Assembly (NCBI GenBank): GCA_945883495.1
Contig: CAMCXS010000005.1
Location: forward strand, 82,068-146,067
DNA length: 64,000 nucleotides
Reading direction: 5' to 3'
Origin: Akkermansia muciniphila
GTDB taxonomy: Bacteria; Verrucomicrobiota; Verrucomicrobiia; Verrucomicrobiales; DEV007
The position numbers and the translations under genes are program-made. Under the pieces are notes generated by a model. That model had not been told where the DNA came from. It did no database searches and worked only from the letters and a program-made list of their open reading frames with translations. Below are positions 44,408 through 54,969 of the stretch, one piece after another (the first letter of the stretch is position 1; each line of letters opens with the position of its first letter).

Positions 44408-47400
44408 ATGTCACGAGTGGCTTCATCTCAGATGCAAGCGACCCATTGCACCATGATCACTGCGCAATCCTCCCTCGGGCGTTCTCGCCCATTCCCCGTC
44501 TCGCTGGCTGGCGCTGGCTTGGCGTTGTTGTTGCTGGCTGGCGTTCTGCCGGCGCAGACCACTTATTATTGGGACCCGAACGGCACGACCGCCGGGTTCT
44601 CCTCTGCCGCGGGCAACTGGAACGGCACGGCGACAAATTGGAATTCCGATTCCACCGGAGGAGCAGGCGGGGTAGCCATCGCTACCCCCACCAATGCCCA
44701 CGATCTCAAGATCACTGGAGTGACGACTGGGACCATCACGCTGAGCGGAGCGCGGGTGGCGAAAACCCTTGAGTTCGCGAATACCTCCGGGAACAACGTC
44801 ACGATTGCCATCAGCAATGGCGGTAGTTTGACCGTCAGCGGCGCCATCACGGATCCGGGGACCGGGGATGCGGTGATCACGGTGCAGAATACGACAGCAG
44901 GTTCCGCCGCTTCGGTCCTGAGTGCTTCCTCGATCGCCCTGAGAGATTTGGCACTGAACGCGGGAGGCGCTGCTCACTTCTTGACGACCGGGTTCGATAT
45001 GAACCTGGCGGTGCAGCTCAATGTCGGGGATGAAACCAACAATCACACGTTCCGGCAGACCGGAGGGGTGATCGCCATCACCAACGGCGGTTACGGTCTT
45101 ACCTTGCTGCAGGCGGACAGCGCAAATCCCACTTCCGTGACCCGTTATATCATGGATGGAGGCACGTTGCGTGCGGCGCGGATCGGGGTGGCCAATGGAA
45201 ATGGCAACAACAACAACGTCAGCGTTTATGCCGGAACCGGGGTCTTTGAATGGAATGCCGGGACCATCGAGAACTTGAGCAGCGGCAGCACGCTGAATCT
45301 GCAGAACGGCAGTGCCTTCCAGCAATATACGGGCACGGGGACCAAGGACATGCAGCTCAACACAAGCAAGCCGTTGACCATCGAACTCTCGGGCAGCGGA
45401 TCCGCGACCTTCAATGCCAACGGAACCGGATCGAAGATCTTTGTCTCCCCGTCGGTGCAGATTGTGGACCAAGCGGGAGCGTCCGGCACTCTGTCGAAGA
45501 CTGGCGTGGGTGATTTGGTGTTTACCGGGGGCGGTTCCCATGCAGTGAGCACTTGGAAAGGGGACACCACCGTGACCCAGGGCAAGCTGATGACGGATTT
45601 CAGCGTCCTCGCCGGCAAACCGGCCACGGGCGGCACGGACAGCCTTGCGGATGCCTACAGCCCCGGATCCAAGCTGATCCTGAACGGCGGGAACTATGAG
45701 ATGGTGGGCCGCGGCAGCGCGACGTCCCGAACCCTCACGGGCGCCTCCATCAACGCCGGGAGTTACACGGCAACGGTCGGCTCAAACACCGGGCTGGTGC
45801 CTGGCCAAGCGTTGACCCACGCGCAATTCCCCACGGGAACCTACGTTCGCCGCCTCATTGGAACCACCCAGGTGGAGCTGAACGCCATGAGCACGAGCAC
45901 CTCCAACCTCTCCGGCCAGACTTTCGAGCTGGGCGCGGCCACTTTCGATAACAGTCAAACCATCGACGCGGTGGAAATGCGGCAGTCCGGGACGGCCACC
46001 ACCGTGACGGTCACGCCCGGTGCGGGAACCTCGTCGACCCGTCTCGTTTTCGGCAACGTTTCCGGAGCCGGAGGGTTCACCAAGGCAGGGGCGGGACGCC
46101 TGGTGCTCACCGGCGCTTTGACCTACGAGGGCGGGACGGCGATTTCAGCGGGGATCCTTGAGTTGGCCCCTTCCTCCGGCTCCAGCACCCTGCGCGGCGC
46201 CATCACAGGCAGCGGGTCGCTCGTGAAAAGCGGCGCGGGCACCACGGTGATCTCCGCTTCCACGGCCAACGCGAATACGTTCACCGGTTCGTTGTCAGTA
46301 GTGGGAGGAACCCTGCGTTTGGGCTCGACCAACACGACCAACATCGGGACGGAAGGTCTGAAAACCGCGTCGTCCATCAGTGTTTCTTCAGGGGCGGAGT
46401 TGGTCTTCCGCAATAGCTCTGCGTTATCGAGCACGGCTCCGATTCAGCTTTCCGGCACCATTTCGACGGACGCGAGCGGAGTCAGCTTGGGCGGGTTTTT
46501 CAATCCGTTGGGTGCGCTCACCCTGAGTGGGGGAACCTTGCAAACGGGAACTGGGGCGAATGGCAGCTCGTTCCAATCCTACGCACTGAACGGGAGCGTC
46601 ACCGTCAGCGGGACAGCACCGTCCTTCATCACGGCGGGAGCCGGCGAGGGCAACCGGGTGCATTTGGCTCATAATCAGACCGGGATTACTCGATCCTTCA
46701 ACGTTGCCGACGTCACCGAGGACTTGGTCGTGGATTTAACCATCTCGGCGGTTCTCATCAATGCTTCGGCCTCTCAAGCGGCGGCCGGATTGAGCAAGAA
46801 CGGGGCCGGCACCATGGTTTTGAGCGGAGCCAACACCTACACCGGAGCGACTCAGATCAACGAAGGCACTCTGTTGGTGAACGGAAATCAGTCCGCCGCG
46901 ACGGGCGCGATCAGCGTGGCTTCCGGGGCCACCTTGGGCGGGAGCGGGACGCTGGGAGGCGCTACCACCGTGGCCGAGGGCGGGATCTTGTCGCCAGGGA
47001 ACAGCCCGGGCCGCATCACGTTTGGTTCTGGCCTGACGCTTTCCACCGGGGCAATCTATCGCTGGGAGCTGCAGGGAAACACCACTTCCGGCGCAGCGGA
47101 AACCTTCGATACCGTCCGAATCAGCACTGGGCAGCTGGCGATTGGCAACGGCAGCCAGGTGGTGCTCAATTTCAGTGGCGCCAACTCAACGGTCGATTTC
47201 AGCCATTCGTTCTGGTCGGCCAACCGGAGTTGGGTGCTGTTTGAAAACCTGGGCAGTTCCACGCAACTGGGCACCGGTGTGCAGGTCACTGCGGGGAACG
47301 ATTCGCTCGGTGCCGCATTTGGATCGGGACAAACCGTGGATGCAATCTTCCGCCTTGAGCAGGAGGGCAACAACGTAGTCCTGCGATACATCGTTCCGGA

Positions 47401-50400
47401 TCCACCCACGCTGGGGATGTCGGATGCGGGAAGCATCGCTGCAACCGGGGCGGCTTTGTCCGGTGAGGTCGCTGATTCGGGCCGATCTCAAGTGACCACT
47501 CGCGGGGTGGTTTTCGCGCCGGTTTCGGCCAACCCGAATCCCGTCTTGGGTGGGGCCAACGTCGTCGCCGTGGAGGCGGGATCGCCACCGGGGACCGGAC
47601 CGTTCAGTGTGGCCATCGTCGGCTTGGCGCCGGAAACGGCTTACGCCTACAAGGCCTACGCCACAAACCGCGCCGGGACCTCTTACTCCAGCGTGAAGAC
47701 GTTTCTCACCCTGAGTACGAACGCAGCTTTGAGCGCGCTCGGGCTGAGTAGCGGCTCGCCGCAACCGTCGTTTTCCGGAGAACAATTGGAGTATGCGGTC
47801 GTGGTTCCCAACAGCACCACTACCATCTCCATCACCGCAACCGTGGCCCAAGCAAATGCTTCCGTGATCATCGCTGGAACGCCCGTGGCCTCCGGAGAGG
47901 CCAGTCCGCCCATCAACCTCTCCACCGGAGAGAATCAAATCCCGGTGCAGGTCACGGCGCAGGATGGCGTCACCATCCGGACGTATGTCGTCAAGGTGAC
48001 CCGGGAGGAAACGGGCGTCATTAGCTTCGCCAGCGCCATCTACACCGTCAACGATGATGCCACTGCGGTGGAGTTGACTCTGAATCGCACCGGCGGTCAG
48101 CAAGCGGCCGTGGTGAGCATCCGGACGGACGATGGTGTCGCTCAAACCATTCCTCCTTTCGCTTCGGCGGTTGGGGGGACCGACTACGTAGCGACGCAAG
48201 GCAACGCCGCCACGGTGCAATTCGGCGCCGGGGAAACGGCCAAGACCACCACGATCGCGTTGATTCCTCGCCCCGGGACGAAGCTTCCCAATCGTCAATT
48301 CACCGTCACTCTGTTGAATCCGACGAACAGCATGAGCGTGGGTTCGGTTTCCGTGACTACGGTGCGCCTGATTTCCCAAGACACCATCCGCCCCACCCTG
48401 ACGGTCACGGCTCCGGCGGCGGGAGCGTCCGTGAGCGAGGTTTGGCCCTTCACGGTGCGCGGGACGGCGGGGGACGCAGGTGGTTTGGATCGCGTAACCG
48501 TGACTCTGAACGGCGGGACCGCAGTGACGGCGGTTTTGGGTTCAGCGGCCGTTCCCACCTCCGTGCCCTTCACCGCTCCGGTGGAGCCAGTTCAAGGGGC
48601 CAATTCTCTGGAGGTCATCGCGCATGACCTTCGGGGCAACACGACGACTCTGACGCGGACGTTCCAGTTTTCCCGTCGTTACCAACTGAGCATCAGCCGC
48701 TCGGTGCCAGCCGCTACGCAGGTGGATCAGGCGGGCACGTTGACGCTGACAGCCAGTCCGGTGGCTGGAGCTTCCCCGTTGGCGCCGACGACGTCAAACG
48801 CCAACCCCCGGACCGCGAGTGTTGTGCCGGGAACCGTGGTCACATTGTCCGCGATGGTCAAGCCAGGGTTTGCGTTCACGCGTTGGGCTGGACTCCCTGC
48901 TGGATCAGAAGTGCTGGGCAATACGGCGCGTTTCACGATGCCAGAGGGGGACGTCGCCGCCGAAGCCGTGTTGGAACGGAGCACGGTCTTTGCGGGAGCG
49001 CCCGGTACGGGGAGCACGTTTGCCGGGCTCATCGCACCCGAGGCCGGGACCCCCGCGAGCAATGCGACGGTGGGCTTTTTCACGGGAGCCCTGAATCCCG
49101 GCACCGGCGCGTTGACCGGCCGGCTTTTGGTGGACGGACTTTCGCAGACGATCTCCGCGAGTGTGTTTGGCGATGGTTCGGTGGTGTTCGGGGCCGGCAA
49201 TGCGCGGCAGGCTTCCTTCACGTTTGGCGGGCGAACATTGACGCTCGCCTACAATGCGACTTCGGGGCGGGATGCCTTGCAGATCCAGTTGACCAACGGC
49301 TCTTCGGCCAGCAGTGGCACGGCGTACCGGGCCTCTTATTCGGCGACGAATCTGGTTCCTGGCAGCTATCTGAACGATTCGTCGAAAGTCGGCGGACCTG
49401 TCAATCAGGGGATCTTCACAGTGATTTTTCCCGCAAAGGCCCAAAGCCCCGCGAAGGATGCCTCCAGCTACCCCCAAGGCGACGGCTATCTGACATTGAC
49501 CCTGAGCAACGCGGGCGTTGTCAGCGGTACCGGCTTTCTGGCCGATGGAACTTCCCTTTCGGTCTCTTCCGTGCTGGTGCGCGGCCAAGAATGCCCGCTG
49601 TTTGTGCAGCTTTCGACTCCGGGGCAACCCACGACCGTCAAGGGCGGATCTTTCTTGGGAACTCTGCTGTTTGACTCCACCCGTCCAGACACGGATGTGA
49701 GCGGGACGGATTTTGCCTGGTTCCGGCCGGACGTTTCAGGGCTCACCCCGGGCAGCACGGCTGCTGCGGTGGCTGCAGCTAACTTATACACCAGCGGCTG
49801 GCCCCAAGGCATCCGCGTCGATGCGATGGGAGCGCTCTTCTTCAAGGCGCTGACGGTGCAGCAGGGAATCGACCTGGACGGAGAGACGCTCGATACCGAC
49901 GGCAATATCTTACCCTACGAAGATGGGAAGCTGGCGATATCCAGTGGCAAGTTGCCCTCCGCCGTCATCAAGCAAAACTTCATCGTCTGCGGGAACAAAA
50001 TCACAAAAATCCCGTCCAGTGACACCAGCTATACCTTGAGCAGCGCTGGGAGCACCTTTACGGGGACTTTCCGGCCCACCTGGACGCCTGCTTCCACGAT
50101 ACTTCCGAGCTTCAAAGGCGCCTATTTGCAAAAGGGCGCCCACAAAGGCGGGCACGGCTTTTTTCTCAGCAATCTTCCCAATGATCCGGATCCAGAATCA
50201 GGGGACATCAACTTCACGTTGGAACCGTTTGCCGGCTCGTTGGCGCCCCTGGCCGTCTCGATTCCGTCTTCGGTGAGCAGCCTATCTCCCTTCATGATTA
50301 GCGGGACGGTGGGCGACTCCCGTGGTCTGGCCCGTGTCGAGGTTTCGTTGAACCAAGGGGCCCCAGTGAACGCCGACCTCGGCACTCCCGGGACAAGCGG

Positions 50401-52048
50401 CACCCGCATCTTCAGTTTGGCAATCACTCCTGTCTTGGGAATCAACCGGCTCGACATCACATCGGTGGATTTGCGCGGGAACCGTTCGACGACGCAAGTG
50501 AACTTCAACTTCCTGCGCAGGTTCATTCTCACGCTGAACCGCTCGGTGCCAGATGGCGTCCCGGTCGATCAGGCTGGAACCGTCGCGCTGACGGCGCAAC
50601 CTGTGGCCCAGGCGTCTGCCTTGGTGCCCACGACCGCCAATTCGAACCCTAAGTCCGCCCAAGTGCAGCATGGAACCAATCTCACGATCGCGGCCACGCC
50701 CAAGCCGGGGTATGCCTTTGTGCGCTGGACTGGATTGCCTACGGGCGCCTCTGCGCTTGGAACGGTGGTATCGTTCCCGATGCCCACTGACGATCTCACG
50801 GTGACCGCGGAGTTTGCGGCCAGCAACAGCTTGTTTGGCGGACCGGCTGGAAGTGGCAATGCATTCTATGGCTTGCTGGCGCCGGATGCCGGGGCTGCAG
50901 AATCGAACGCTACCGTCGGTTTCGTTTCCGGAACGCTGAACACCAGCACAGGGGTGTTTAGCGGGAGCGTGCTCGTCGATGGCTTGAGTCAATCCATCAG
51001 CGCTACGTTCTTTGGCGACGGTTCGGCTGTCTTTGGGACGACCGTTCGCCGAAGCACCCTGGACTTCGCGGGCCGCAGCTTGAGCCTGAGTTTAAACGCT
51101 GGGAGTGGAGCGGATCGCATTTCCGTTTCTCTGACTCATCCTTCGGGAACTTCCAGTTCAGGCATCGCCCGGCGGACGATTTACAGCCTCGCGCAGCCGG
51201 TGCCCCAAACCTTGCTCAACCGCTCGGCCACCGCGGGAGGCCCTCTGACTCAGGGCATGTATACGGTGGTGTTCCCGGCTCAAACCCAAAGCCCGGCTCT
51301 CGAGTCCTCGCGCTATCCGCAGGGAGATGGATTCGCCGTTCTGACGCTCTCGAACACCGGAAGCTTATCGCTTTCCTTGAGACTGGCGGATGGGAGCTCC
51401 GCGACGGCGAGCTGCGGGTTGATCGAAGGCGATGAATGCCCAGTGTTCGTCCAGCTAAACACTCCAGGCTCAAGCACCCAGAAAGGTGGTAGTCTTGCTG
51501 GAGTCTTGAGATTCGATCCGGCTCAAGACGACACCGATGTCAGTGGGCAGAACTTCCTCTGGTTCCGCCCATCGGTGACCGAGCTCTCGGGGACAACAGC
51601 GGCAGCCCTCGCCACGCAGGTCTACACGGACGGTTGGCCAAGCGGCTTGCGCCTGAACGCCATCGGAGCACTCTACAACACCGGGCTTTCGATTCAGACT
51701 GCGCTTGGGCTCGCGGCAGCCAACCCCTTGACTGGCAATGGACGCCTGGAATTGGCGGACGGAAAGCTTCCGGGATTGGTCACGAAGACCAACTTCAACA
51801 TCTCTGGCAGCGTGGTTTCCAAAATCCCGTCCAACGAAAGTACCTTTACCTTGGTATTGAGTCCTTCCACCGCCATGTTCTCGGGATCGTTTCGTCCCAA
51901 CTGGACGCCGATCGCTTCCGCGAATCCCCAATTCCAAGGCGCTTTCCTGCAGAAAGGGGCCTTCAAGGGCGGTTTTGGGTTCTTCTTGAGCAACATTCCG
52001 AGCGACAAAAACCCGGAGAGTGGTGGGGTGACCTTGACGAAACCATGA
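44408..52048 (+). CDS. Giant secreted repeat protein with PATR, cadherin-like, Calx-beta and InlB-like modules
   Basis: About 2546 residues; the start is uncertain (TTG 44384, ATG 44408, 44432 or 44453), with a signal peptide ending near LLLAGVLPAQ. The order by rough residue is: beta-helix with autotransporter-associated repeats to ~990 (GGFTKAGAGRLVLTGALTYE, LSKNGAGTMVLSGANTYTGA), a fibronectin-like stretch, a cadherin-like beta sandwich (~1105-1200), Calx-beta (~1203-1320), then two copies of a ~600-residue block. Each block has an Ig-like part (SGTVGDSRGLARVEV), an InlB-B-like part (LNRSVPDGVPVDQAG..FVRWTGLP) and a FAGLIAPEAG..SNATVGF domain. No beta-barrel is seen, so export is probably not classical type V. 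Confidence 0.88.
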   Translation: MSRVASSQMQATHCTMITAQSSLGRSRPFPVSLAGAGLALLLLAGVLPAQTTYYWDPNGTTAGFSSAAGNWNGTATNWNSDSTGGAGGVAIATPTNAHDLKITGVTTGTITLSGARVAKTLEFANTSGNNVTIAISNGGSLTVSGAITDPGTGDAVITVQNTTAGSAASVLSASSIALRDLALNAGGAAHFLTTGFDMNLAVQLNVGDETNNHTFRQTGGVIAITNGGYGLTLLQADSANPTSVTRYIMDGGTLRAARIGVANGNGNNNNVSVYAGTGVFEWNAGTIENLSSGSTLNLQNGSAFQQYTGTGTKDMQLNTSKPLTIELSGSGSATFNANGTGSKIFVSPSVQIVDQAGASGTLSKTGVGDLVFTGGGSHAVSTWKGDTTVTQGKLMTDFSVLAGKPATGGTDSLADAYSPGSKLILNGGNYEMVGRGSATSRTLTGASINAGSYTATVGSNTGLVPGQALTHAQFPTGTYVRRLIGTTQVELNAMSTSTSNLSGQTFELGAATFDNSQTIDAVEMRQSGTATTVTVTPGAGTSSTRLVFGNVSGAGGFTKAGAGRLVLTGALTYEGGTAISAGILELAPSSGSSTLRGAITGSGSLVKSGAGTTVISASTANANTFTGSLSVVGGTLRLGSTNTTNIGTEGLKTASSISVSSGAELVFRNSSALSSTAPIQLSGTISTDASGVSLGGFFNPLGALTLSGGTLQTGTGANGSSFQSYALNGSVTVSGTAPSFITAGAGEGNRVHLAHNQTGITRSFNVADVTEDLVVDLTISAVLINASASQAAAGLSKNGAGTMVLSGANTYTGATQINEGTLLVNGNQSAATGAISVASGATLGGSGTLGGATTVAEGGILSPGNSPGRITFGSGLTLSTGAIYRWELQGNTTSGAAETFDTVRISTGQLAIGNGSQVVLNFSGANSTVDFSHSFWSANRSWVLFENLGSSTQLGTGVQVTAGNDSLGAAFGSGQTVDAIFRLEQEGNNVVLRYIVPDPPTLGMSDAGSIAATGAALSGEVADSGRSQVTTRGVVFAPVSANPNPVLGGANVVAVEAGSPPGTGPFSVAIVGLAPETAYAYKAYATNRAGTSYSSVKTFLTLSTNAALSALGLSSGSPQPSFSGEQLEYAVVVPNSTTTISITATVAQANASVIIAGTPVASGEASPPINLSTGENQIPVQVTAQDGVTIRTYVVKVTREETGVISFASAIYTVNDDATAVELTLNRTGGQQAAVVSIRTDDGVAQTIPPFASAVGGTDYVATQGNAATVQFGAGETAKTTTIALIPRPGTKLPNRQFTVTLLNPTNSMSVGSVSVTTVRLISQDTIRPTLTVTAPAAGASVSEVWPFTVRGTAGDAGGLDRVTVTLNGGTAVTAVLGSAAVPTSVPFTAPVEPVQGANSLEVIAHDLRGNTTTLTRTFQFSRRYQLSISRSVPAATQVDQAGTLTLTASPVAGASPLAPTTSNANPRTASVVPGTVVTLSAMVKPGFAFTRWAGLPAGSEVLGNTARFTMPEGDVAAEAVLERSTVFAGAPGTGSTFAGLIAPEAGTPASNATVGFFTGALNPGTGALTGRLLVDGLSQTISASVFGDGSVVFGAGNARQASFTFGGRTLTLAYNATSGRDALQIQLTNGSSASSGTAYRASYSATNLVPGSYLNDSSKVGGPVNQGIFTVIFPAKAQSPAKDASSYPQGDGYLTLTLSNAGVVSGTGFLADGTSLSVSSVLVRGQECPLFVQLSTPGQPTTVKGGSFLGTLLFDSTRPDTDVSGTDFAWFRPDVSGLTPGSTAAAVAAANLYTSGWPQGIRVDAMGALFFKALTVQQGIDLDGETLDTDGNILPYEDGKLAISSGKLPSAVIKQNFIVCGNKITKIPSSDTSYTLSSAGSTFTGTFRPTWTPASTILPSFKGAYLQKGAHKGGHGFFLSNLPNDPDPESGDINFTLEPFAGSLAPLAVSIPSSVSSLSPFMISGTVGDSRGLARVEVSLNQGAPVNADLGTPGTSGTRIFSLAITPVLGINRLDITSVDLRGNRSTTQVNFNFLRRFILTLNRSVPDGVPVDQAGTVALTAQPVAQASALVPTTANSNPKSAQVQHGTNLTIAATPKPGYAFVRWTGLPTGASALGTVVSFPMPTDDLTVTAEFAASNSLFGGPAGSGNAFYGLLAPDAGAAESNATVGFVSGTLNTSTGVFSGSVLVDGLSQSISATFFGDGSAVFGTTVRRSTLDFAGRSLSLSLNAGSGADRISVSLTHPSGTSSSGIARRTIYSLAQPVPQTLLNRSATAGGPLTQGMYTVVFPAQTQSPALESSRYPQGDGFAVLTLSNTGSLSLSLRLADGSSATASCGLIEGDECPVFVQLNTPGSSTQKGGSLAGVLRFDPAQDDTDVSGQNFLWFRPSVTELSGTTAAALATQVYTDGWPSGLRLNAIGALYNTGLSIQTALGLAAANPLTGNGRLELADGKLPGLVTKTNFNISGSVVSKIPSNESTFTLVLSPSTAMFSGSFRPNWTPIASANPQFQGAFLQKGAFKGGFGFFLSNIPSDKNPESGGVTLTKP

Positions 52049-52092
52049 TCTCGCGATCAGGCTGGTTTGACGATTTTCGAATCTCCGCCCTT

Positions 52093-52524
52093 ATGAAAAC
52101 CCGTTGGCAAGCAGTTGCGCTCACAGGACTCATTCCGATCCTCCTCAGCTCCACCAGTTGCACCATGGCTACCGTGGAACGCACCGTCCGGCGCGGGAGC
52201 CGTGAAATCGCCCGTGATTTCTCCCGGCTCGGCCGCAGTCTGGAGCATGGATTCGACAATCTCTTCGATTCCCGCCCGGCGAGCCATGCAGCGTATCGGC
52301 CGTCGAGTTCCCGTCCGAAGCCGAGGGCAGCAGCCAGGACGTCCGTCCCCGCACTGGCTCCAGCGGGACCTCCCTTCGCCACGGCGGTCCCCGGACGCAG
52401 CGGATTCGTCAAGCTACCCGGCCGGGATGATTTGCCAGAAGTCGATGTGCGAGGGATACCCTCTGGCACTTCGATTGAAGTTCCTGACGCCGGGGGCGGG
52501 AGCATTGGGTTCAGGGTGCCCTGA
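52093..52524 (+). CDS. Small lipoprotein-like protein
   Basis: A 143-residue protein starting MKTRWQAVALTGLIPILLSS, followed by TSC, a near-lipobox, so membrane anchoring is possible. The rest is basic and Ser/Pro-rich (SRPKPRAAARTSVPALAPAG) with a C-terminal SGTSIEVPDAGGGSIGFRVP. It lies 44 nt after the giant protein and on the same strand. No family is recognised. The upstream in-frame extension (from 51634) overlaps the giant gene and is rejected. Confidence 0.6.
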   Translation: MKTRWQAVALTGLIPILLSSTSCTMATVERTVRRGSREIARDFSRLGRSLEHGFDNLFDSRPASHAAYRPSSSRPKPRAAARTSVPALAPAGPPFATAVPGRSGFVKLPGRDDLPEVDVRGIPSGTSIEVPDAGGGSIGFRVP

Positions 52525-52701
52525 TGAGTTGTTTGGTGTGGAGGCTCTCGCCCGCCGCGTTTTCGTTTGAGTCGGTAGACAAGGACGCTGAGGAGCTTCA
52601 GAGTTATCACGGGAGCTGCGGGTATGCTGAAGTCCTCATCCCACCACGCTATTTTTCCGAGGTGACCTTGCGGAGCCAGTGAGGCTCTCAATGGTGTGCC
52701 G

Positions 52702-53472
52702 ATGCAGATTCAAGGCAAAGCAGCGGTCGTGACCGGGGCCAGCCGGGGCGTGGGGCGGGCGACCGCGTTGGCGCTGGCTCAGGCGGGGTGCGCGGTGGCG
52801 ATCAACTATCACCGCTCCGCGACGGAAGCGGAAGAGGTGGCGGCGGAGGCGCGGAAGTTCGGCGTGAAAGCAATCTGTGTGGCCGGGGACGTCGCGGACG
52901 ATGCCGCTTGCCGGGAAGTCATGGACCGGGCGGCGGCGGAGTTTGGGCGGCTCGATATTTTGGTGAACAATGCGGGCACCACGGAGTTCATCCCCCACGA
53001 CCGGATGGAAGACGTGCTCGACGCGCATTGGGAGCGGATCTTCGCGGTGAACGTGAAAGGCCCGTTCCAGTGCATCCGCGCGGCGCGTCCGTATCTGCAA
53101 GCGTCCGGGAATGGCCTCGTGATCAATGTCACCAGCGTGGCGGGCGTTGCGGGGACGGGAAGTTCGGTGCCCTACTGCGCCTCGAAAGCCGCATTGATCA
53201 ACATGACCATCTCGCTGGCGCGGGCGCTTGGCCCCGGCATCCGGGTGAATTCCGTGGCTCCCGGCTTCATCGCGGGTGAGTGGCTCCAGAAAGGGCTCGG
53301 AGAAGAGTATGAGGCGGCCAAGGCGGCCCGGGAAAGTCTTAATGTGCTCGGGAAGGTTTGCCTGCCGGAAGACATTGCCGCCGCGATTCTCAGCTTGATC
53401 AGCGGATCGGATTTGGTCACGGGACAAACGTTGGTGTGCGATGGCGGCATGCTTTTGGGGCCGAAACCGTAG
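52702..53472 (+). CDS. Short-chain dehydrogenase/reductase (FabG-like)
   Basis: A 256-residue classical [11 protein letters not shown] (11-18) binds NAD(P), NNAGTTEF (about 89-96) stabilises the fold, and the catalytic Ser is in [10 protein letters not shown] and Tyr/Lys in YCASK (about 158-162). The C-terminus [20 protein letters not shown] is standard. It may reduce a sugar or acyl intermediate; the substrate cannot be told. ATG 52702 directly precedes [14 protein letters not shown]; a GTG two codons upstream is possible. Confidence 0.93.
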   Translation: MQIQGKAAVVTGASRGVGRATALALAQAGCAVAINYHRSATEAEEVAAEARKFGVKAICVAGDVADDAACREVMDRAAAEFGRLDILVNNAGTTEFIPHDRMEDVLDAHWERIFAVNVKGPFQCIRAARPYLQASGNGLVINVTSVAGVAGTGSSVPYCASKAALINMTISLARALGPGIRVNSVAPGFIAGEWLQKGLGEEYEAAKAARESLNVLGKVCLPEDIAAAILSLISGSDLVTGQTLVCDGGMLLGPKP

Positions 53473-53560
53473 GCTGGTGGTGATGGCTTGCCGCGACGAG
53501 CGCTGCGCAAAACCGGGATGGACATCCGGCCGGAGGATCGCGCAACATACGGGCGGCTTT

Positions 53561-54898
53561 ATGCGACTCCTCACTGCATTTCTGCTGCTCCTCGTGGGCA
53601 ACGCCGGTGCCGGGCGCCAGCAACCGAACGTGATCCTGATTCTGGCGGATGACTTCGGCTACGAATGCCTGGGCGCAAATGGGGGCACATCCTATCAGAC
53701 GCCGGTGTTGGACCACCTGGCCGCTACGGGAATGCGTTTTGGCCACTGCCACGTCCAGCCGCTGTGCACCCCGACCCGGGTGCAGCTCATGTCGGGGATC
53801 TACAATGTGCGGAATTATCTGACGTTCGGCACCATGGATCCCGCCTCCTACACCTTCGCCAACGCCTTCCGCCAAGCGGGCTACGCCACCGCGGTCGTGG
53901 GCAAGTGGCAGCTCGGGCAAGATCCCAATTTGCCGGCGAAGTTTGGGTTCGATGAATTCTGTTTGTGGCAACACACCCGCCGCCCGCCTCGCTATGCCAA
54001 TCCCGGACTGGAGATCAATGGCGCGGAAAAGGATTATCATTCCGGCGAGTATGGCCCGGATATCGTCAACGATTACGCCATCGATTTCGTCACTCGGCAC
54101 AAGGATCACCCGTTTCTTTTGTATTATCCGATGATGCTGACGCACGCTCCGTATCAGCCCACTCCAGACAGCCGGGACTGGGATCCCAAGCGGAAGGGCG
54201 AGAAAGGCGGTGCCTCTCCGCAACATTTTGGGGAGATGGTGGCCTATATGGACAAGCTTGTCGGCAAACTGGTGAGCCGCCTGGATGATCTGGGATTGCG
54301 CGAGGATACCATGCTTGTGTTCCTCGGAGATAACGGGACCGGGCAGGGGACGAAATCCCGGATGGGCGACCGGATCGTCACCGGCGGAAAGGGGAAAATG
54401 ACCGCTGCTGGAACCCACGTCCCGCTGATCGTGAATTGGCCAGGGCGAGTCGCGCAAGGCCGGGTATGCGTGGACTTGATTGATAGCGTCGATTTGCTCC
54501 CGACGATCTGCGCCGCCACGGGGACGCCTTGGGCCGGGGAGCGCGTGATCGATGGCCGTAGCTTTTGGCCGCAGCTTCAAGGGGAACCCGGGGAACCGCG
54601 CGCCTGGCGTTACAGTTGGTATGGACCCCATGATGTGTTGGAAGGCGAGTTCGCCGCCACTCGGAACTTCAAGTTGTATCGGGATGGGCGATTCTTCGAC
54701 CTGCGGGCCGATCCCGAAGAATTGTTGCCCATGGCCGAGGCCAGTCTCCAGGCAGGCAGCGAAGCCGCGACCGCCGCGGGAGTGCTGCAACAAGCGCTGG
54801 CCGGGTTCGCCAGGGCCCGGCCGTTGGAGATGGCGAAGCCGCTCGCTTCGCAGCAGCCGACTGGCAAAAAGAAGCGCAAAGCTCCTGAGCCGGAGTAA
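53561..54898 (+). CDS. Secreted sulfatase (second)
   Basis: A 445-residue sulfatase with signal peptide (1-18). [13 protein letters not shown] (23-35) carries the metal aspartates. The formylglycine signature is CTPTR (69-73), a Cys-type site. [10 protein letters not shown] and [13 protein letters not shown] complete the active-site loops; [11 protein letters not shown] and [11 protein letters not shown] are in the C-terminal part. ATG 53561 is chosen because a signal peptide starts there; the 40 upstream codons overlap the SDR gene end. The C-terminus is Lys-rich ([10 protein letters not shown]). Confidence 0.93.
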   Translation: MRLLTAFLLLLVGNAGAGRQQPNVILILADDFGYECLGANGGTSYQTPVLDHLAATGMRFGHCHVQPLCTPTRVQLMSGIYNVRNYLTFGTMDPASYTFANAFRQAGYATAVVGKWQLGQDPNLPAKFGFDEFCLWQHTRRPPRYANPGLEINGAEKDYHSGEYGPDIVNDYAIDFVTRHKDHPFLLYYPMMLTHAPYQPTPDSRDWDPKRKGEKGGASPQHFGEMVAYMDKLVGKLVSRLDDLGLREDTMLVFLGDNGTGQGTKSRMGDRIVTGGKGKMTAAGTHVPLIVNWPGRVAQGRVCVDLIDSVDLLPTICAATGTPWAGERVIDGRSFWPQLQGEPGEPRAWRYSWYGPHDVLEGEFAATRNFKLYRDGRFFDLRADPEELLPMAEASLQAGSEAATAAGVLQQALAGFARARPLEMAKPLASQQPTGKKKRKAPEPE

Positions 54899-54969
54899 GA
54901 GCAGCTCGCCGCCAAAAAAGTCGTGGGGAGAGCGCAACCGTGAAGGGCAGCGGCAGTTGATTCTTAAAC

